Notes: generated by a model from the letters alone, not told the origin. A stretch of 64,000 nucleotides of DNA from Actinoplanes octamycinicus (GCF_014205225.1 NZ_JACHNB010000001.1:7297501-7361500); one strand, 5' to 3'; positions 8,478-17,284 are shown, counted from the first letter of the stretch. Translations and numbers: made by a program.

Positions 8478-9356
8478 TCAGGCGAGCAGCACGGACCTGG
8501 TGAGCAGCCGGGGGCGGTCCGGGTCGAGGCCACGGTGCTCGGCCAGGGCGACGGCGAACCGCTGCGCCAGGACCAACTGGGCCAGCGGATCCAGGTCGTC
8601 CCGGTGGACGATCGCGCCCGCCGCCCGGGCCGTCTCGTCCAGGGACGGCGGCACGTCGCCGAGCGACCACACGAGACTGCGCGCGCCGGCCACCGCCACC
8701 GGCCCGTGCCGGAAGTCCATCGCCGGGTAGGACTCGGCGTGGGCCTGCGCCGCCTCGCGAACCTTCAGCGCCGCCTCATGAGCCAGCCCCACGGTCCAGC
8801 CGGTGCCGAGAAACACCAGGTGGTCGACCGCCTCCGGGTCCGCGGGCAGGCTTGCGGCCAGGGCCGCCGCACCGTCCGCGATCACCCCGTCAAGACTTTT
8901 CCCGTACGCCCTCCGCACCATCGCGAGCACCGAGGTCGGGAACCGGGTCTGCACCACGCTCCGCTCGTCCGCGAAATCGAGCAGCAGCCGCGCGTCGGTC
9001 AGGTCGTCCACCGGCTCGCCCCGCACGGCGGTCACCGCGATCCGCCGGGTCCCCGCCGGAATGCGGCGCAGCGCGTCCAGGACCTCGGTCGACGTCCCGG
9101 AGCGGGTGATCGCGACGACCCGGTCGTAGCGGCGGCGCGGCACGTACTCGGAGGCGCAGACCGCGTCGGTCTCCCCCAGCCCGGCGCCCTCCCGCAGCTC
9201 GGCGATGCTCTGCGCGACGAACCACGAGGTGCCGCAGCCGAGCACGAGCATCCGCTCGCCGGGTGCGGCCAGCTCGCGGTTCGCGGCCTCGGCGAGCGTC
9301 CCGGTCTGCCGCCAGGTCACGGGTTGGCTGAATACCTCGGTGAGCGTGCTGTTCAT
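8478..9356 (-). CDS. SIS-domain sugar isomerase/aminotransferase-like protein (AgaS/GlmS-C-like)
   Basis: A 292-residue protein with two SIS domains. The first has VLGCGTSW (38-45) and the phosphosugar-binding Ser/Thr run TRSGTSTEV; the second has FLGTGWTVG and the ALKVREAAQAHAESY segment, close to the isomerase half of glucosamine-6-phosphate synthase and to AgaS. These enzymes isomerise or deaminate amino-sugar phosphates. It is divergent from a DeoR regulator and 2 kb from a tagatose/fructose-bisphosphate-type aldolase, a usual amino-sugar or sugar-alcohol catabolic set. The ATG lies only 8-9 nt from a good -10 box, so the mRNA may be leaderless. Confidence 0.85.
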   Translation of the reverse strand: MNSTLTEVFSQPVTWRQTGTLAEAANRELAAPGERMLVLGCGTSWFVAQSIAELREGAGLGETDAVCASEYVPRRRYDRVVAITRSGTSTEVLDALRRIPAGTRRIAVTAVRGEPVDDLTDARLLLDFADERSVVQTRFPTSVLAMVRRAYGKSLDGVIADGAAALAASLPADPEAVDHLVFLGTGWTVGLAHEAALKVREAAQAHAESYPAMDFRHGPVAVAGARSLVWSLGDVPPSLDETARAAGAIVHRDDLDPLAQLVLAQRFAVALAEHRGLDPDRPRLLTRSVLLA

Positions 9357-9364
9357 GCCTGGCG

Positions 9365-9392
9365 ATTATGCTCGTTTGTGCGCGCTTCACAA
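9365..9392 (-). promoter_or_regulatory. Promoter of the SIS gene (probably leaderless)
   Basis: On the minus strand TTGTGA (9387-9392) and CATAAT (9365-9370) are separated by 16 nt. The expected transcription start would fall at about 9357-9358, next to the A of the ATG at 9356, and no ribosome site precedes that ATG. Confidence 0.5.
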
Positions 9393-9396
9393 GACT

Positions 9397-9427
9397 CGCT
9401 CAGGAAATGAACATCTGTGACTGAGCG
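9397..9427. promoter_or_regulatory. Inverted repeat between SIS gene and DeoR regulator
   Basis: CGCTCAG (9397-9403) and CTGAGCG (9421-9427) form a 7-bp perfect dyad with a 17-nt spacer, immediately upstream of the SIS promoter. It may be a regulator site. Confidence 0.35.
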
Positions 9428-9478
9428 TTTCGGCCGACTCGGAGGCGGCATCGGCGCGCGGAAACGGACTATATTGAC

Positions 9479-9492
9479 TGCGCGTTTGATCA
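9479..9492 (+). promoter_or_regulatory. Motif shared with the aldolase promoter (candidate DeoR operator)
   Basis: TGCGCGTTTGATCA lies 20 nt upstream of the DeoR start, directly after TTGAC. The same 14-mer with one change (C for T at position 9) lies at 11067-11080 after TTGACA upstream of the aldolase. A shared site at the regulator and at a predicted target is what an autoregulated DeoR operator would look like. Confidence 0.5.
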
Positions 9493-9511
9493 CCAGTTCC
9501 GGGAAGGTCCC

Positions 9512-10285
9512 ATGTCTCTGCGTCGCGCCGACCGCGTCTCGGCCATTCTCGAACGGCTCACCGGCGCCGGCACGGTCGACGCCGGCCAGCTCGCCGAGGA
9601 GTTCGCCGTCTCCCCCGCCACCATCCGCCGCGACCTGCAGACCCTGGAGGACCAGCGGCTGCTGTCCCGGACCCACGGCGGGGCGGTCGCCGTCGACGCG
9701 GCCTACGAGCTGCCGGTCCGCTACCGGATCGGCCAGCAGCGCGAGGAGAAGGCGCTGATCGCCAAGGCCACCGCGGAGCTGCTGCCCAAGGGCCCGCTCA
9801 CCCTCGGCCTGACCGGCGGCACCACCACGCACCTGCTGTCCCGGCTGCTCGCCGAGCGGGTCGACCTGACCGTGGTGACCAACGCGCTGAACATCGCCGC
9901 CGAGCTGGCCCTGCGCCCCCGGCTGAAACTGGTGATGACCGGCGGGGTGTCCCGGACCCAGTCCTACGAGCTGGTCGGCCCGATCGCCGACCAGGCGCTG
10001 CAGGGGCTGAACATGGAGGTCGCCGTGGTCGGCGTGGACGGGATCAGCGCCCGCGGCGGCCTGACCACCCACGACGAGATCGAGGCGAACACCAACGCCA
10101 CCATGATCCGCCGAGCCGACCGGGTGATCGTGGTCGCCGACGGCTCCAAGGTCGGCAAGGTGTGCCTGGCCGGCATCTGCCCGATCACCGGCGTCGCCAC
10201 CCTGGTCACCGACACCACCGCCGACCCGGCCGGCGTCGAAGCCATCCGCCGGGCCGGCACCGAGGTGATCGTCGCCGGCGCCTGA
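9512..10285 (+). CDS. DeoR/GlpR-family sugar-responsive repressor
   Basis: A 257-residue regulator. Residues 1-57 are the DeoR winged helix (RRADRVSAILERL, then VSPATIRRDL and LSRTHGGAV); residues 75-257 are the DeoRC sugar-phosphate sensor with LGLTGGTTTHLL, VVTNALNIA, LVMTGGVSR and VVADGSKVGK. The sensor fold is related to ribose-5-phosphate isomerase and binds phosphorylated sugars. The gene is divergent from the SIS isomerase and upstream of the class II aldolase, whose promoter shares a 14-bp motif with its own, so it likely represses both. The ATG follows GGGAAGG. Confidence 0.9.
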   Translation: MSLRRADRVSAILERLTGAGTVDAGQLAEEFAVSPATIRRDLQTLEDQRLLSRTHGGAVAVDAAYELPVRYRIGQQREEKALIAKATAELLPKGPLTLGLTGGTTTHLLSRLLAERVDLTVVTNALNIAAELALRPRLKLVMTGGVSRTQSYELVGPIADQALQGLNMEVAVVGVDGISARGGLTTHDEIEANTNATMIRRADRVIVVADGSKVGKVCLAGICPITGVATLVTDTTADPAGVEAIRRAGTEVIVAGA

Positions 10286-10286
10286 C

Positions 10287-10907
10287 TCAGCGCACCGGGT
10301 ACCGCGGGCGGCCGGACGGGCGGTAGACCTGGGTCGTCACACCCTTGCTGTCGGTGCGCGACTCGACCAGGTCGAGCTGGATGTCGGGGCCGGTCGCCGG
10401 GAAGAGGCGGGTGCCCTGGCCGAGCACGACCGGGACGGTCAGCAGGATCATCTCGTCGACCAGGTCGTGCTCCAGCAGCCGGCGGACGAGCGTGCCGCTG
10501 CCGTGCACCTGCAGCTCGCCGCCCGGTTTGGCCTTGAGGTCGGCGACCGCGCCGGCCAGGTCGCCGGTCAGCACCGTGGTGTCCGGCCACGCCGGGTCGG
10601 TCAGGGTGGTCGTCGCCAGGTACTTCGGCCGGGTGTTCAGCGCCCGCCAGACCCGCTCCCAGCCCGGGAAGCTCTCGACCGGCATCGATCCCCAGGATCC
10701 GGCGAACAGCTCGTAGGTGCGGCGGCCGAACAGGAAGGCGTCGGCGCGCCGGTAGGTCTCGTTGAGGAACCCGGTGGTGTCGGCGTCGCCCCGGCCCAGC
10801 GCCCAGCCGCCGCGCAGGAAACCGTTCGCGCGGTCCTCCTCCGACGCGCCGCCGTTGCCCTGCACCACGCCGTCGACGGTGATCTGGGTGATGGTGGTCA
10901 GCTTCAT
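10287..10907 (-). CDS. Dihydrofolate-reductase-like (RibD C-terminal domain) protein
   Basis: A 206-residue single-domain protein of the DHFR-like RibD_C superfamily: TTITQITVDGVVQG at the N-terminus, FLFGRRTYELF, a K-x-x-A-T-T-T strand, the nucleotide-binding HGSGTLVRRLLEHDLVDE segment and LTVPVVLGQGTRLFP. Family members bind NADPH; most stand-alone actinobacterial copies have no proven substrate. It is not in an operon: the DeoR gene converges on it with a 1-nt gap, and the upstream side opens on a long regulatory region. Confidence 0.85.
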   Translation of the reverse strand: MKLTTITQITVDGVVQGNGGASEEDRANGFLRGGWALGRGDADTTGFLNETYRRADAFLFGRRTYELFAGSWGSMPVESFPGWERVWRALNTRPKYLATTTLTDPAWPDTTVLTGDLAGAVADLKAKPGGELQVHGSGTLVRRLLEHDLVDEMILLTVPVVLGQGTRLFPATGPDIQLDLVESRTDSKGVTTQVYRPSGRPRYPVR

Positions 10908-11059
10908 GATCCTGGTTCCCGCCTCGCTCGGCGCCGCCCCTCGCGGGCGGCTTCATCCCTGCTACGAACCGCGCCGCCCCGATCCGACACCGCCTCCCGG
11001 AATTTCTGCCAGATGCTCACCTGAGCAGCCCCGAACCGTCAAACGTGCAGAATCTGCGC

Positions 11060-11088
11060 TTGACAGTGCGCGTTCGATCAGTTGGAAT
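11060..11088 (+). promoter_or_regulatory. Promoter of the aldolase gene with embedded regulator motif
   Basis: TTGACA (11060-11065) and TGGAAT (11083-11088) are 17 nt apart, a near-consensus housekeeping promoter. The spacer contains TGCGCGTTCGATCA (11067-11080), 13 of 14 identical with the motif before the DeoR gene; a repressor there would block polymerase. Confidence 0.55.
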
Positions 11089-11152
11089 CTGGGCGCCCTG
11101 CGCCGCTGACGCGAGGCCGTGCCGGCTCCGGCCGTCACGCGGCTCCCTGTCC

Positions 11153-11209
11153 TCGGCTGGCTCTCATGGGTGCCTCGAGGGGCTCGAGGCACCCATGAGA
11201 GCCAGCCGA
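11153..11209. repeat. 27-bp perfect palindrome (element family member 1)
   Basis: Bases 11153-11179 are the exact reverse complement of 11183-11209, with a GGG loop. The arm begins TCGGCTGGC and runs through CATGGGTGCCTCGAG. It lies between divergent genes, where a terminator is not expected. The arm is 17 of 22 identical over GGCTGGC...GGGTGxCTC with the palindrome at 35750-35806. Confidence 0.7.
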
Positions 11210-11304
11210 ACTGCCGCGAGGGGCGCTCCGGGCCCGGGACCCCGCGCGGTCCCGGCTTTCGACCATGACATCCATCAGGACTTTCGCACCCTCGGAGGGA
11301 TCAC

Positions 11305-12150
11305 GTGCTGACGCCGACCGGAGACCTTGTCGCCACCGCCCGGGAGCGTGGTGGCGCGGTCTGCGCCTTCAACGTGATCACCGTGGAGCACGCCGAGGCG
11401 ATCGTGACCGGGGCCGAGGACGCCGGCTGCCCGGTGATCCTGCAGATCAGCGAGAACGCGGTGCGTTTCCACCACGGGCGGCTCGCCCCGATCGCCGCCG
11501 CCGCGCGGGCCGTGGCGATGTCCGCCGGCGTGCCGGTCGCCCTGCACCTCGATCACGTCGTCTCGGCGGAGCTGCTGGAGCAGGCCGCGCCGAACGGGTT
11601 CGGCTCGGTGATGGTCGACGCGTCGCACCGGCCGTACCGGGAAAATGTGGCAGCGACCGCGAGCGCCGCAGCGGCCTGTCACGCGGCGGGCCTGTGGGTG
11701 GAGAGCGAGCTGGGCGAGGTCGGCGGCAAGGACGGCGCGCACGCGCCGGGGGTCCGGACCGACCCGGCGGAGGCCGCCGCCTTCGTGGCGGCGACCGGGA
11801 TCGACGCGCTGGCGGTGGCGGTCGGCTCGTCGCACGCCATGCTGGACCGGACGGCGCGGCTGGACCAGGAGCTGATCGTGCGGTTGCGGCGGGCGGTGCC
11901 GGTGCCGCTGGTGCTGCACGGCTCATCAGGTGTGCCGGACGACGAGCTGACCGCCGCGGTGCACGGCGGCATGGTGAAGGTCAACATAGGGACGGCGCTG
12001 AACACCGCGTTCACCGGCGCCGTGCGGGCCACCCTGGACGACCGGCCGGAGCTGATCGACCCGCGGCGTTATCTGATCCCGGCGCGGACCGCGATGGCGG
12101 AAACTGTCACCGCGGCGCTGCGGCTGCTCGCCTGCCCGGCCCGGGTTTGA
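11305..12150 (+). CDS. Class II (zinc) fructose/tagatose-bisphosphate aldolase-type protein
   Basis: A 281-residue TIM-barrel aldolase. Visible motifs are CAFNVITVEHAEAIV, the zinc/base motif ALHLDHV, MVDASHRPYRENV, the zinc-ligand segment ELGEVGGKDG, LVLHGSSGVP and the phosphate-binding KVNIGTAL. The family cleaves fructose-, tagatose- or related bisphosphates; the SIS isomerase and DeoR neighbours favour a KbaY/GatY-like role in amino-sugar or sugar-alcohol breakdown over glycolysis. No kinase is adjacent. GTG start with GGAGGG 7 nt upstream. The promoter shares a motif with the DeoR gene. Confidence 0.85.
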   Translation: MLTPTGDLVATARERGGAVCAFNVITVEHAEAIVTGAEDAGCPVILQISENAVRFHHGRLAPIAAAARAVAMSAGVPVALHLDHVVSAELLEQAAPNGFGSVMVDASHRPYRENVAATASAAAACHAAGLWVESELGEVGGKDGAHAPGVRTDPAEAAAFVAATGIDALAVAVGSSHAMLDRTARLDQELIVRLRRAVPVPLVLHGSSGVPDDELTAAVHGGMVKVNIGTALNTAFTGAVRATLDDRPELIDPRRYLIPARTAMAETVTAALRLLACPARV

Positions 12151-12159
12151 CGGTCAGGA

Positions 12160-12195
12160 GTGCTCGCCGCGATCGTTGCGGAACGCGGCGAGCAC
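12160..12195. terminator. Bidirectional hairpin terminator
   Basis: A 12-bp perfect stem (GTGCTCGCCGCG, 12160-12171, with 12184-12195) and 12-nt loop, placed between the convergent aldolase and VOC genes and followed by a short T run at 12198. Confidence 0.65.
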
Positions 12196-12248
12196 CGTTT
12201 CCCTGTACCGTTCGCTCGCTTCGCCGTGCCTGGCGAAGCCCCCGATCG

Positions 12249-12635
12249 TCAGGCGTTGCGCTCGGCGTCGGAGCGCTCGACGCAGAACTCGTTGCCCTCC
12301 GGGTCGGCGAGCGTGACCCAGCCGGTGCCGTCGGTCCGCCGGTGGTCGCCCACCAGGGTGGCGCCGAGCTCGAGCAGGCGGGTGACCTCCTCGTCGCGGG
12401 TGCGGTCGGTGGGCTTGAGGTCCACGTGCACCCGGTTCTTCACCGTCTTGGTGTCGGGCACCTGGACGAAGAGCATCCGGGGACCGGTGCCGGCCGGCGG
12501 GATCACCGAGGCCTCCGGGTCGCCCGGCTGGTCGTCGTCGCTCACCGGGTTGCCGGTGACGGCGCTCCAGAACTGCGCCAGGTAGTACGGGTCACCGAGA
12601 GTGTCGACGGTGATGTGGTTGACCACTGAACTCAA
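12249..12635 (-). CDS. VOC-fold (glyoxalase-like) protein
   Basis: A 128-residue glyoxalase-like protein: VNHITVDTLGDPYYLAQFW at the start, KNRVHVDLKP in the second half and the C-terminal WVTLADPEGNEFCVERS, which is typical of small actinobacterial VOC proteins of the glyoxalase-6 type. No substrate is known for these. It lies 18 nt downstream of the epoxide hydrolase gene on the same strand and is probably co-transcribed with it. Confidence 0.85.
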   Translation of the reverse strand: MSSVVNHITVDTLGDPYYLAQFWSAVTGNPVSDDDQPGDPEASVIPPAGTGPRMLFVQVPDTKTVKNRVHVDLKPTDRTRDEEVTRLLELGATLVGDHRRTDGTGWVTLADPEGNEFCVERSDAERNA

Positions 12636-12653
12636 CGTTTCCCCCAGGTCGGG

Positions 12654-13808
12654 CTATGCGACATCGGGAAGCCTATCGAAGAACGTCCGGAGGTCGGCGA
12701 CCAGCAGCTCGGGCGCCTCCATGGCGAGGAAGTGCCCGGCCGTGTCCAGCTCGGTCCAGTGCACGATGTGGTGGTCCCGCTCGGCCCACGGCCGGATCGC
12801 GTTGTCGTGGCGGGACACCAGGACGCCGGTCGGCACGGTGCCCCGCTCCCCGCCGGGTGAGAGGACGGAGAACTCCTCGTAGTAGACCTGGGCCGCGGAG
12901 ACGGCGGTCCCGGTCAGCCAGTAGATCGACACGTCGGTGAGGATGCGGTCCCGGTCGATGCCCGCCTCCGGCAGCGCCTCCTCCGGATAGGTCTCCTCCT
13001 TGAACTTCTCCACGATCCAGGCGAGCTGACCGGCCGGGGAGTCGGTCAGGGCGTACCCGACGGTCTGCGGACGTTTGCTGTTGCACCGCAGGTAGCCGTC
13101 GTTGCCGTTCTGCATGCGCTGCCAGCGTCGATGGTCGGCCTCGCCGAGGCTGTCGAACTCGCCGTCGGCTCCGGCCGGCAGGGTGACCATCGCGGTGACG
13201 TGGACACCGCGGACCCGCTGCGGGTCGCGCCGGCCCACCTTCGGGGCGATCCACCCGCCCCAGTCGTAGCCGTGGACGCCGTAGCGGTCGTATCCGAGCC
13301 GGGCCATCAGCGTCGCGAAGATCCCGGCCATCCGGTCCGCGGTCATCCCCGGCCCGGCCAGCGGGGTGGAGAACCCGAAGCCCGGCAGCGACGGGATCAC
13401 CAGGTGGAAGGCGCCGGCCGGATCGCCGCCGTGGCCGCGGGGGTCGGTCAGCGGCCCGATGACGTCGAGGTAGTCGACCACCGAGCCGGGCCAGCCGTGC
13501 AGCAGGAGCAGCGGCGTGGCGCCCGGCTCGGGCGACGGCACGTGCAGGAAGTGCAGGTTCTGCCCGTCGATGGTGGTCAGGTGCTGCGGGTACCGGTTGA
13601 GCGCCGTCTCCTGGGCCCGCCAGTCGAAACCGGTGCGCCAGTAGTCGGCGACCTCCCGCAGGTATCCGACCGGGACGCCGCGGCTCCAGCCGACCCCGGG
13701 CAGCTCGTCCGGCCACCGGGTGGCGGCCAGACGGGCCGACAGGTCGTCGAGCTGGGACTGCGGGATGTCGATACGGAACGGGCGGAGGGCCGGGTGGCTG
13801 TCGGTCAT
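12654..13808 (-). CDS. Epoxide hydrolase (alpha/beta hydrolase with N-terminal EH domain)
   Basis: A 384-residue microsomal-type epoxide hydrolase. The N-terminal EH domain has [21 protein letters not shown]; the alpha/beta core has the oxyanion motif LLLHGWPGS, the nucleophile Asp in HGYDWGG, ring-opening tyrosines around YLTG-like and VYYEEF segments, and the catalytic His in [13 protein letters not shown]. It opens epoxides by a covalent ester intermediate; the substrate is unknown. The start codon was chosen because the EH domain begins near residue 5. It is likely first in a two-gene unit with the VOC protein. Confidence 0.9.
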   Translation of the reverse strand: MTDSHPALRPFRIDIPQSQLDDLSARLAATRWPDELPGVGWSRGVPVGYLREVADYWRTGFDWRAQETALNRYPQHLTTIDGQNLHFLHVPSPEPGATPLLLLHGWPGSVVDYLDVIGPLTDPRGHGGDPAGAFHLVIPSLPGFGFSTPLAGPGMTADRMAGIFATLMARLGYDRYGVHGYDWGGWIAPKVGRRDPQRVRGVHVTAMVTLPAGADGEFDSLGEADHRRWQRMQNGNDGYLRCNSKRPQTVGYALTDSPAGQLAWIVEKFKEETYPEEALPEAGIDRDRILTDVSIYWLTGTAVSAAQVYYEEFSVLSPGGERGTVPTGVLVSRHDNAIRPWAERDHHIVHWTELDTAGHFLAMEAPELLVADLRTFFDRLPDVA

Positions 13809-13977
13809 GCCGCCACGCTAGGGAGCGGTCAGGACAGTTCCGGTCCTAATTACCGGCACGTTCTCGCCGGTGGTCCAGCCCTGGTGGTGCGGGCGCCAAA
13901 TCCCCCGCGATCGCGACGCGCAGACCCACCGGGCCGCCTCAGTGACCTCCACGCCGCGGGCGGCGGCCTCGCGACGC

Positions 13978-14373
13978 TCAGGGGCAGATCGTCGGTTCCT
14001 GGCCCTCGACGTGGCCGGCCTGCAGGACCTTCTCCACGCACGAGGTCAGCTCACGAGCGAGGAAGGGCTTACGAAGAACCGCGGTGGCCTGCGCGACCGC
14101 CTCGGTGTCACCGGGCATCAAGCTGCCGCTGATGAAGATCACCGGCAGTCCGCGGGTCTCGGCGTGCTCTCTGATCCGGGCACAGAGGTCGGTGCCGGAC
14201 ATGATGGGCATGTCGATGTCGCTGACCACGATATCGGGACGAACCCGCTGGATCGCCTCCCACGCGGCGGCCCCGTCGGCGGCCACGACCACCTCGTGTC
14301 CGGCACGGGTCAGCAACCGCTGCGTGACAGCGAGAATGTCACGCTCGTCGTCAGCCAGGACGATCGTCGCCAT
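13978..14373 (-). CDS. Single-domain response regulator (receiver only)
   Basis: A 131-residue stand-alone receiver. The acidic pair is in LADDERD, the phospho-acceptor is Asp-52 (VSDIDMP), followed by the Ser of FISGS and the Lys of LRKPF. No output domain follows, so it works as a phospho-relay or by protein contact, as CheY/Spo0F-like proteins do. It is divergent from a hybrid-sensor-like histidine kinase starting at 14496 and lies next to a second kinase and a KaiC-like ATPase; together these look like one signalling cluster. GGGGGAG sits just before the ATG. Confidence 0.9.
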   Translation of the reverse strand: MATIVLADDERDILAVTQRLLTRAGHEVVVAADGAAAWEAIQRVRPDIVVSDIDMPIMSGTDLCARIREHAETRGLPVIFISGSLMPGDTEAVAQATAVLRKPFLARELTSCVEKVLQAGHVEGQEPTICP

Positions 14374-14495
14374 GCACTCCCCCGATTGCCGTGCGCCACC
14401 TTTCCGACTACCCACCGGGCGACGGGCTACTCTCCCGGTCGGCCACCTGCCGCGTTCCGGGCACGCGGGGTGGCCGCCGAGACGACACTGACAGG

Positions 14496-16139
14496 ATGGA
14501 CTTCCGTCCCGCACCCGAGCACGGCGTCCTGATCGACGAACCGGTCCCGGCGGGGACCCCGGCGCCAACCATGGAGATGACGCCGGGCGGCATGTCGCGC
14601 ACGGCCGCGGACCGGCTCGCCGCGCTGACCGAGGGCGGGGCACGGGCGGCCGGCGCGATGATCCACCTCGCCGAGGGTCGCAACATGCGGCTGATCGGTG
14701 GCCACAACCTGCCGCCGGGCTTCGAGCCGATGCAGCGGGTGCCGATGACCTCGACCCTGGCCGGACTGCTGCTGCGGACCGGCTTCCCGCTGGTGATCAG
14801 CGACGTGGAGGCCGACGACCGGGTGCCGGCCGACGCGCCGGCGCGGGCCGTGGGCATCCGCGCGTACGCCGGATTCCCGGTACGCGATCCGGCCGGTGCG
14901 ATCGTCGGCGTCTGTGCCGTCATGGACTACCGGCCCCGGCACTGGCAGCCCGACGAATTGGCCGCTGTCGACAACGGCGCCCAGGCCTGCACCGCCTTCG
15001 TCGCCGAACAACGCGCCCGGGAGGCCGAACACCAGCAGCGTCGCTACCTGGACACGATGCTGGACAGCCTGGACACCGGCGTGGTCGCGTGCGCCGCCGA
15101 CGGCCGCCTCGTCCTGGTCAACCGCTCCCTGCGCGAACGCCTCGCCATGCCGGCGGAGATCACCGACCTGGACACCTGGGCCTCCTGGCTGCCGATCACC
15201 ACACCCGACGGCAAACCGGTCGACCGCTCTCACATGCCACTACGGCGGGCCCTGCACGGCACCGACATCCGCGGCACCGAATTCGCCCTGCACACCCCCG
15301 ACGGCCGGCGTCTGATGCGCGTCAACGCCCACCCGATCACCGACCACCGCGGCAGCCGGCTCGGCGCGGTGGCCGTCTTCCACGACATCACCGAGGCGCG
15401 CCAGGCCGAACACCTCCAGGACATGCTCAGCCGCGCGAAGGACGAATACCTCAATCTCGTCGGGCACGAGCTGCGCACTCCGCTCACGATCATCGTCTCG
15501 TACCTGGAATTGATGGGCGACGCCGAACCGGACGCCCCGGCCGCCGACCTGCTCCCCATGGTCGAGGCGGCTCGGCGCGGCAGCGAACGGCTACGCCGGC
15601 TGGTCGACGCGCTGCTGGACCTCTCCGCCCTGGATGCCGGCCAAGCCAAGCTGCGTGTCGCCGACATCGACCTGGTCACCGTCGTCTCCGGGGCCACCTG
15701 CGCCGCCGAGGAACACGCGCAGGACAAGAACATCGCGCTCACCCAGACCACGCCGGCCCGCCTGCCCATGCGAGGCGACCCACGCCGGCTCACCCAGCTG
15801 GTCACCGCGCTGCTGGACAACGCGATCATCTACACCCCGCGCGGCGGCACGGTCAGCGTGACCGTCTCCGGTACCGAGACGACCGCCACGATCGAGGTGA
15901 CCGACACCGGCCTCGGTATTCCGGACCACGAGCGCCCCCACGTCTTCGACCGCTTCTATCGGGGAGCCGTCGCCACCGAACTGGCCATTCCCGGCACCGG
16001 TCTGGGACTGGCCGTCGCGAGGCTGATCGCCGACCGCCACCACGGCACCATCACGGCCGGTCCGTCCGGCGCCCGCCCCGGCACCACGATGCGCGTGGAG
16101 CTGCCCCGCGACCTGCCCGCCGGCGGCAATGCCGGCTAG
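14496..16139 (+). CDS. GAF-PAS sensor histidine kinase
   Basis: A 547-residue cytoplasmic kinase without membrane segments. A GAF domain (about 35-170) contains VRDPAGAIVGVCAVMD, a PAS domain (about 183-300) ends in AVFHDITEARQAE, HisKA follows with His-324 in LVGHELRTPL, and the ATPase domain has DNAIIYTPRGG, DTGLGIP and GTGLGLAVA. It probably senses a small molecule or redox state and phosphorylates the divergent single receiver. The ATG at 14496 gives a short tail before GAF; the ribosome site is weak. Its stop overlaps the stop of the opposite kinase by 4 nt. Confidence 0.9.
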   Translation: MDFRPAPEHGVLIDEPVPAGTPAPTMEMTPGGMSRTAADRLAALTEGGARAAGAMIHLAEGRNMRLIGGHNLPPGFEPMQRVPMTSTLAGLLLRTGFPLVISDVEADDRVPADAPARAVGIRAYAGFPVRDPAGAIVGVCAVMDYRPRHWQPDELAAVDNGAQACTAFVAEQRAREAEHQQRRYLDTMLDSLDTGVVACAADGRLVLVNRSLRERLAMPAEITDLDTWASWLPITTPDGKPVDRSHMPLRRALHGTDIRGTEFALHTPDGRRLMRVNAHPITDHRGSRLGAVAVFHDITEARQAEHLQDMLSRAKDEYLNLVGHELRTPLTIIVSYLELMGDAEPDAPAADLLPMVEAARRGSERLRRLVDALLDLSALDAGQAKLRVADIDLVTVVSGATCAAEEHAQDKNIALTQTTPARLPMRGDPRRLTQLVTALLDNAIIYTPRGGTVSVTVSGTETTATIEVTDTGLGIPDHERPHVFDRFYRGAVATELAIPGTGLGLAVARLIADRHHGTITAGPSGARPGTTMRVELPRDLPAGGNAG

Positions 16140-17230
16140 CCGGACCGGAGATCGCCAGGACCGGCCGGCTGAGCATCGCCGTCGGCCATGGCGCGGGGCA
16201 GCGTGAGGGTGAAGGTGCTTCCGTGCCCGGGACGCGACGAGACGGCGATGTCCCCCTGCATGCGCTGGGCGAGCAGGCGCGCGTAGTGCAGCCCCAGACC
16301 GGTGCCGGTGGCGGTCGAACCGGGGAGGCGCTGGAAGGGCTCGAAGATCTGCTCCAGCTCGTCGGCGGCGATGCCCGGCCCGGTATCGCGCACATCGAGC
16401 TCGATGTGCGCCGGTCCGGCGCGCACGACGACCTCGATCGCGCCGTGGTCACGATTGTATTTGACCGCGTTGGACAGCAGATTGACCAGGATCCGGTGGA
16501 CATGGACCGGGTCGGCCCGCACCCACGCCGGCGCGTCGGTGACGGCCCGCAGCGCGACGCCGAGGTGACGTTGCTCGGCCAGCGGGCAGACGGTCACGAT
16601 GGCGCCCCGGACCGTTTCGGCCAGGTCGATGACGGTGGTCCGGTCGGGCACATGACCGGCTTCCGCGCGGCTCTTGTCGAGAAGCTCATTGACCAGGTCG
16701 AGCATCCGGTTGCCGCCGTTGATGAGGCGGTCCAGCAGCTCGCCCTGCTCCGGCTCGAGACCCTCGTCCTGCAGCAGTTCGGCATAGGCCAGCACCGACT
16801 GCAGCGGGGTGCGCAGTTCGTGACTGATGTGCGCGACGTGCTCCCGCATCAGGCGGCGTTCGTCGTCCACCTGCCGATGTCTGCCCGCCAGGCTGGTGAT
16901 GCGGTCGAGCAGCTCCTGCTGGGGCACCGGAACGGTGACGATCTCGTCCGCCGCCTCCAGTACCCGCGCCGGGAGAGCGGGCCGGTCGCAGGCCCGGGTG
17001 AGCACCATGATGGCCGGTTGACCGGCGGAACCGTCGTCGGCGGGCAACGGTCCGGCGCCGGGCCGCAGAGCCGCGTCCAGCGCCCGGGGCTCCGCGAGCA
17101 GGACATCGACCGGGGCGTCGGCGATCGCGGCGGCCGACACGATCTCGACGTCCAGGTCGTGATGGGTGAGGGCCGCCTCGATGAGTTCCCGGTTGCGTCC
17201 GGCAGGCAGCAGCAGTCCGATGCGGCTCAC
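16136..17230 (-). CDS. Histidine kinase with N-terminal pseudo-receiver domain
   Basis: A 364-residue protein. Residues 1-118 have the alternating strands and helices of a receiver (SRIGLLLPAG start, AIMVLTRAC, EIVTVPVPQQELLDRI end) but the phospho-acceptor position reads DVLLAEP and the conserved Lys before Pro is Val, so it is a pseudo-receiver. HisKA follows with His-137 in HISHELRTPLQSV, then a complete ATPase domain (NLLSNAVKYN, DTGPGIA, GTGLGLHYA). Pseudo-receivers in CikA and KaiA sense quinones or bind clock proteins; here the upstream co-directional gene is KaiC-like, 54 nt away, which suggests that the two work together. Confidence 0.85.
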   Translation of the reverse strand: MSRIGLLLPAGRNRELIEAALTHHDLDVEIVSAAAIADAPVDVLLAEPRALDAALRPGAGPLPADDGSAGQPAIMVLTRACDRPALPARVLEAADEIVTVPVPQQELLDRITSLAGRHRQVDDERRLMREHVAHISHELRTPLQSVLAYAELLQDEGLEPEQGELLDRLINGGNRMLDLVNELLDKSRAEAGHVPDRTTVIDLAETVRGAIVTVCPLAEQRHLGVALRAVTDAPAWVRADPVHVHRILVNLLSNAVKYNRDHGAIEVVVRAGPAHIELDVRDTGPGIAADELEQIFEPFQRLPGSTATGTGLGLHYARLLAQRMQGDIAVSSRPGHGSTFTLTLPRAMADGDAQPAGPGDLRSG

Positions 17231-17284
17231 CGATCCTCCTCGCTGACATCACCGCCAGAACGGCGACCGGCGGTGCGAACGGTG

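Larger units (their letters stand above)
10908..11304. other. Intergenic region between DHFR-like gene and aldolase
   Basis: This 397-bp divergent region has no gene. It holds the aldolase promoter with the DeoR-type motif (11060-11088), a 27-bp perfect palindrome (11153-11209) and the ribosome site GGAGGG before the GTG at 11305. If the promoter is used, the palindrome lies in a leader of about 210 nt. Confidence 0.6.

Noticed and set aside
14408..14923. Minus-strand frames overlapping the GAF-PAS kinase
   Set aside because: Antisense to a kinase with complete GAF, PAS, HisKA and ATPase motifs; no recognisable domain.
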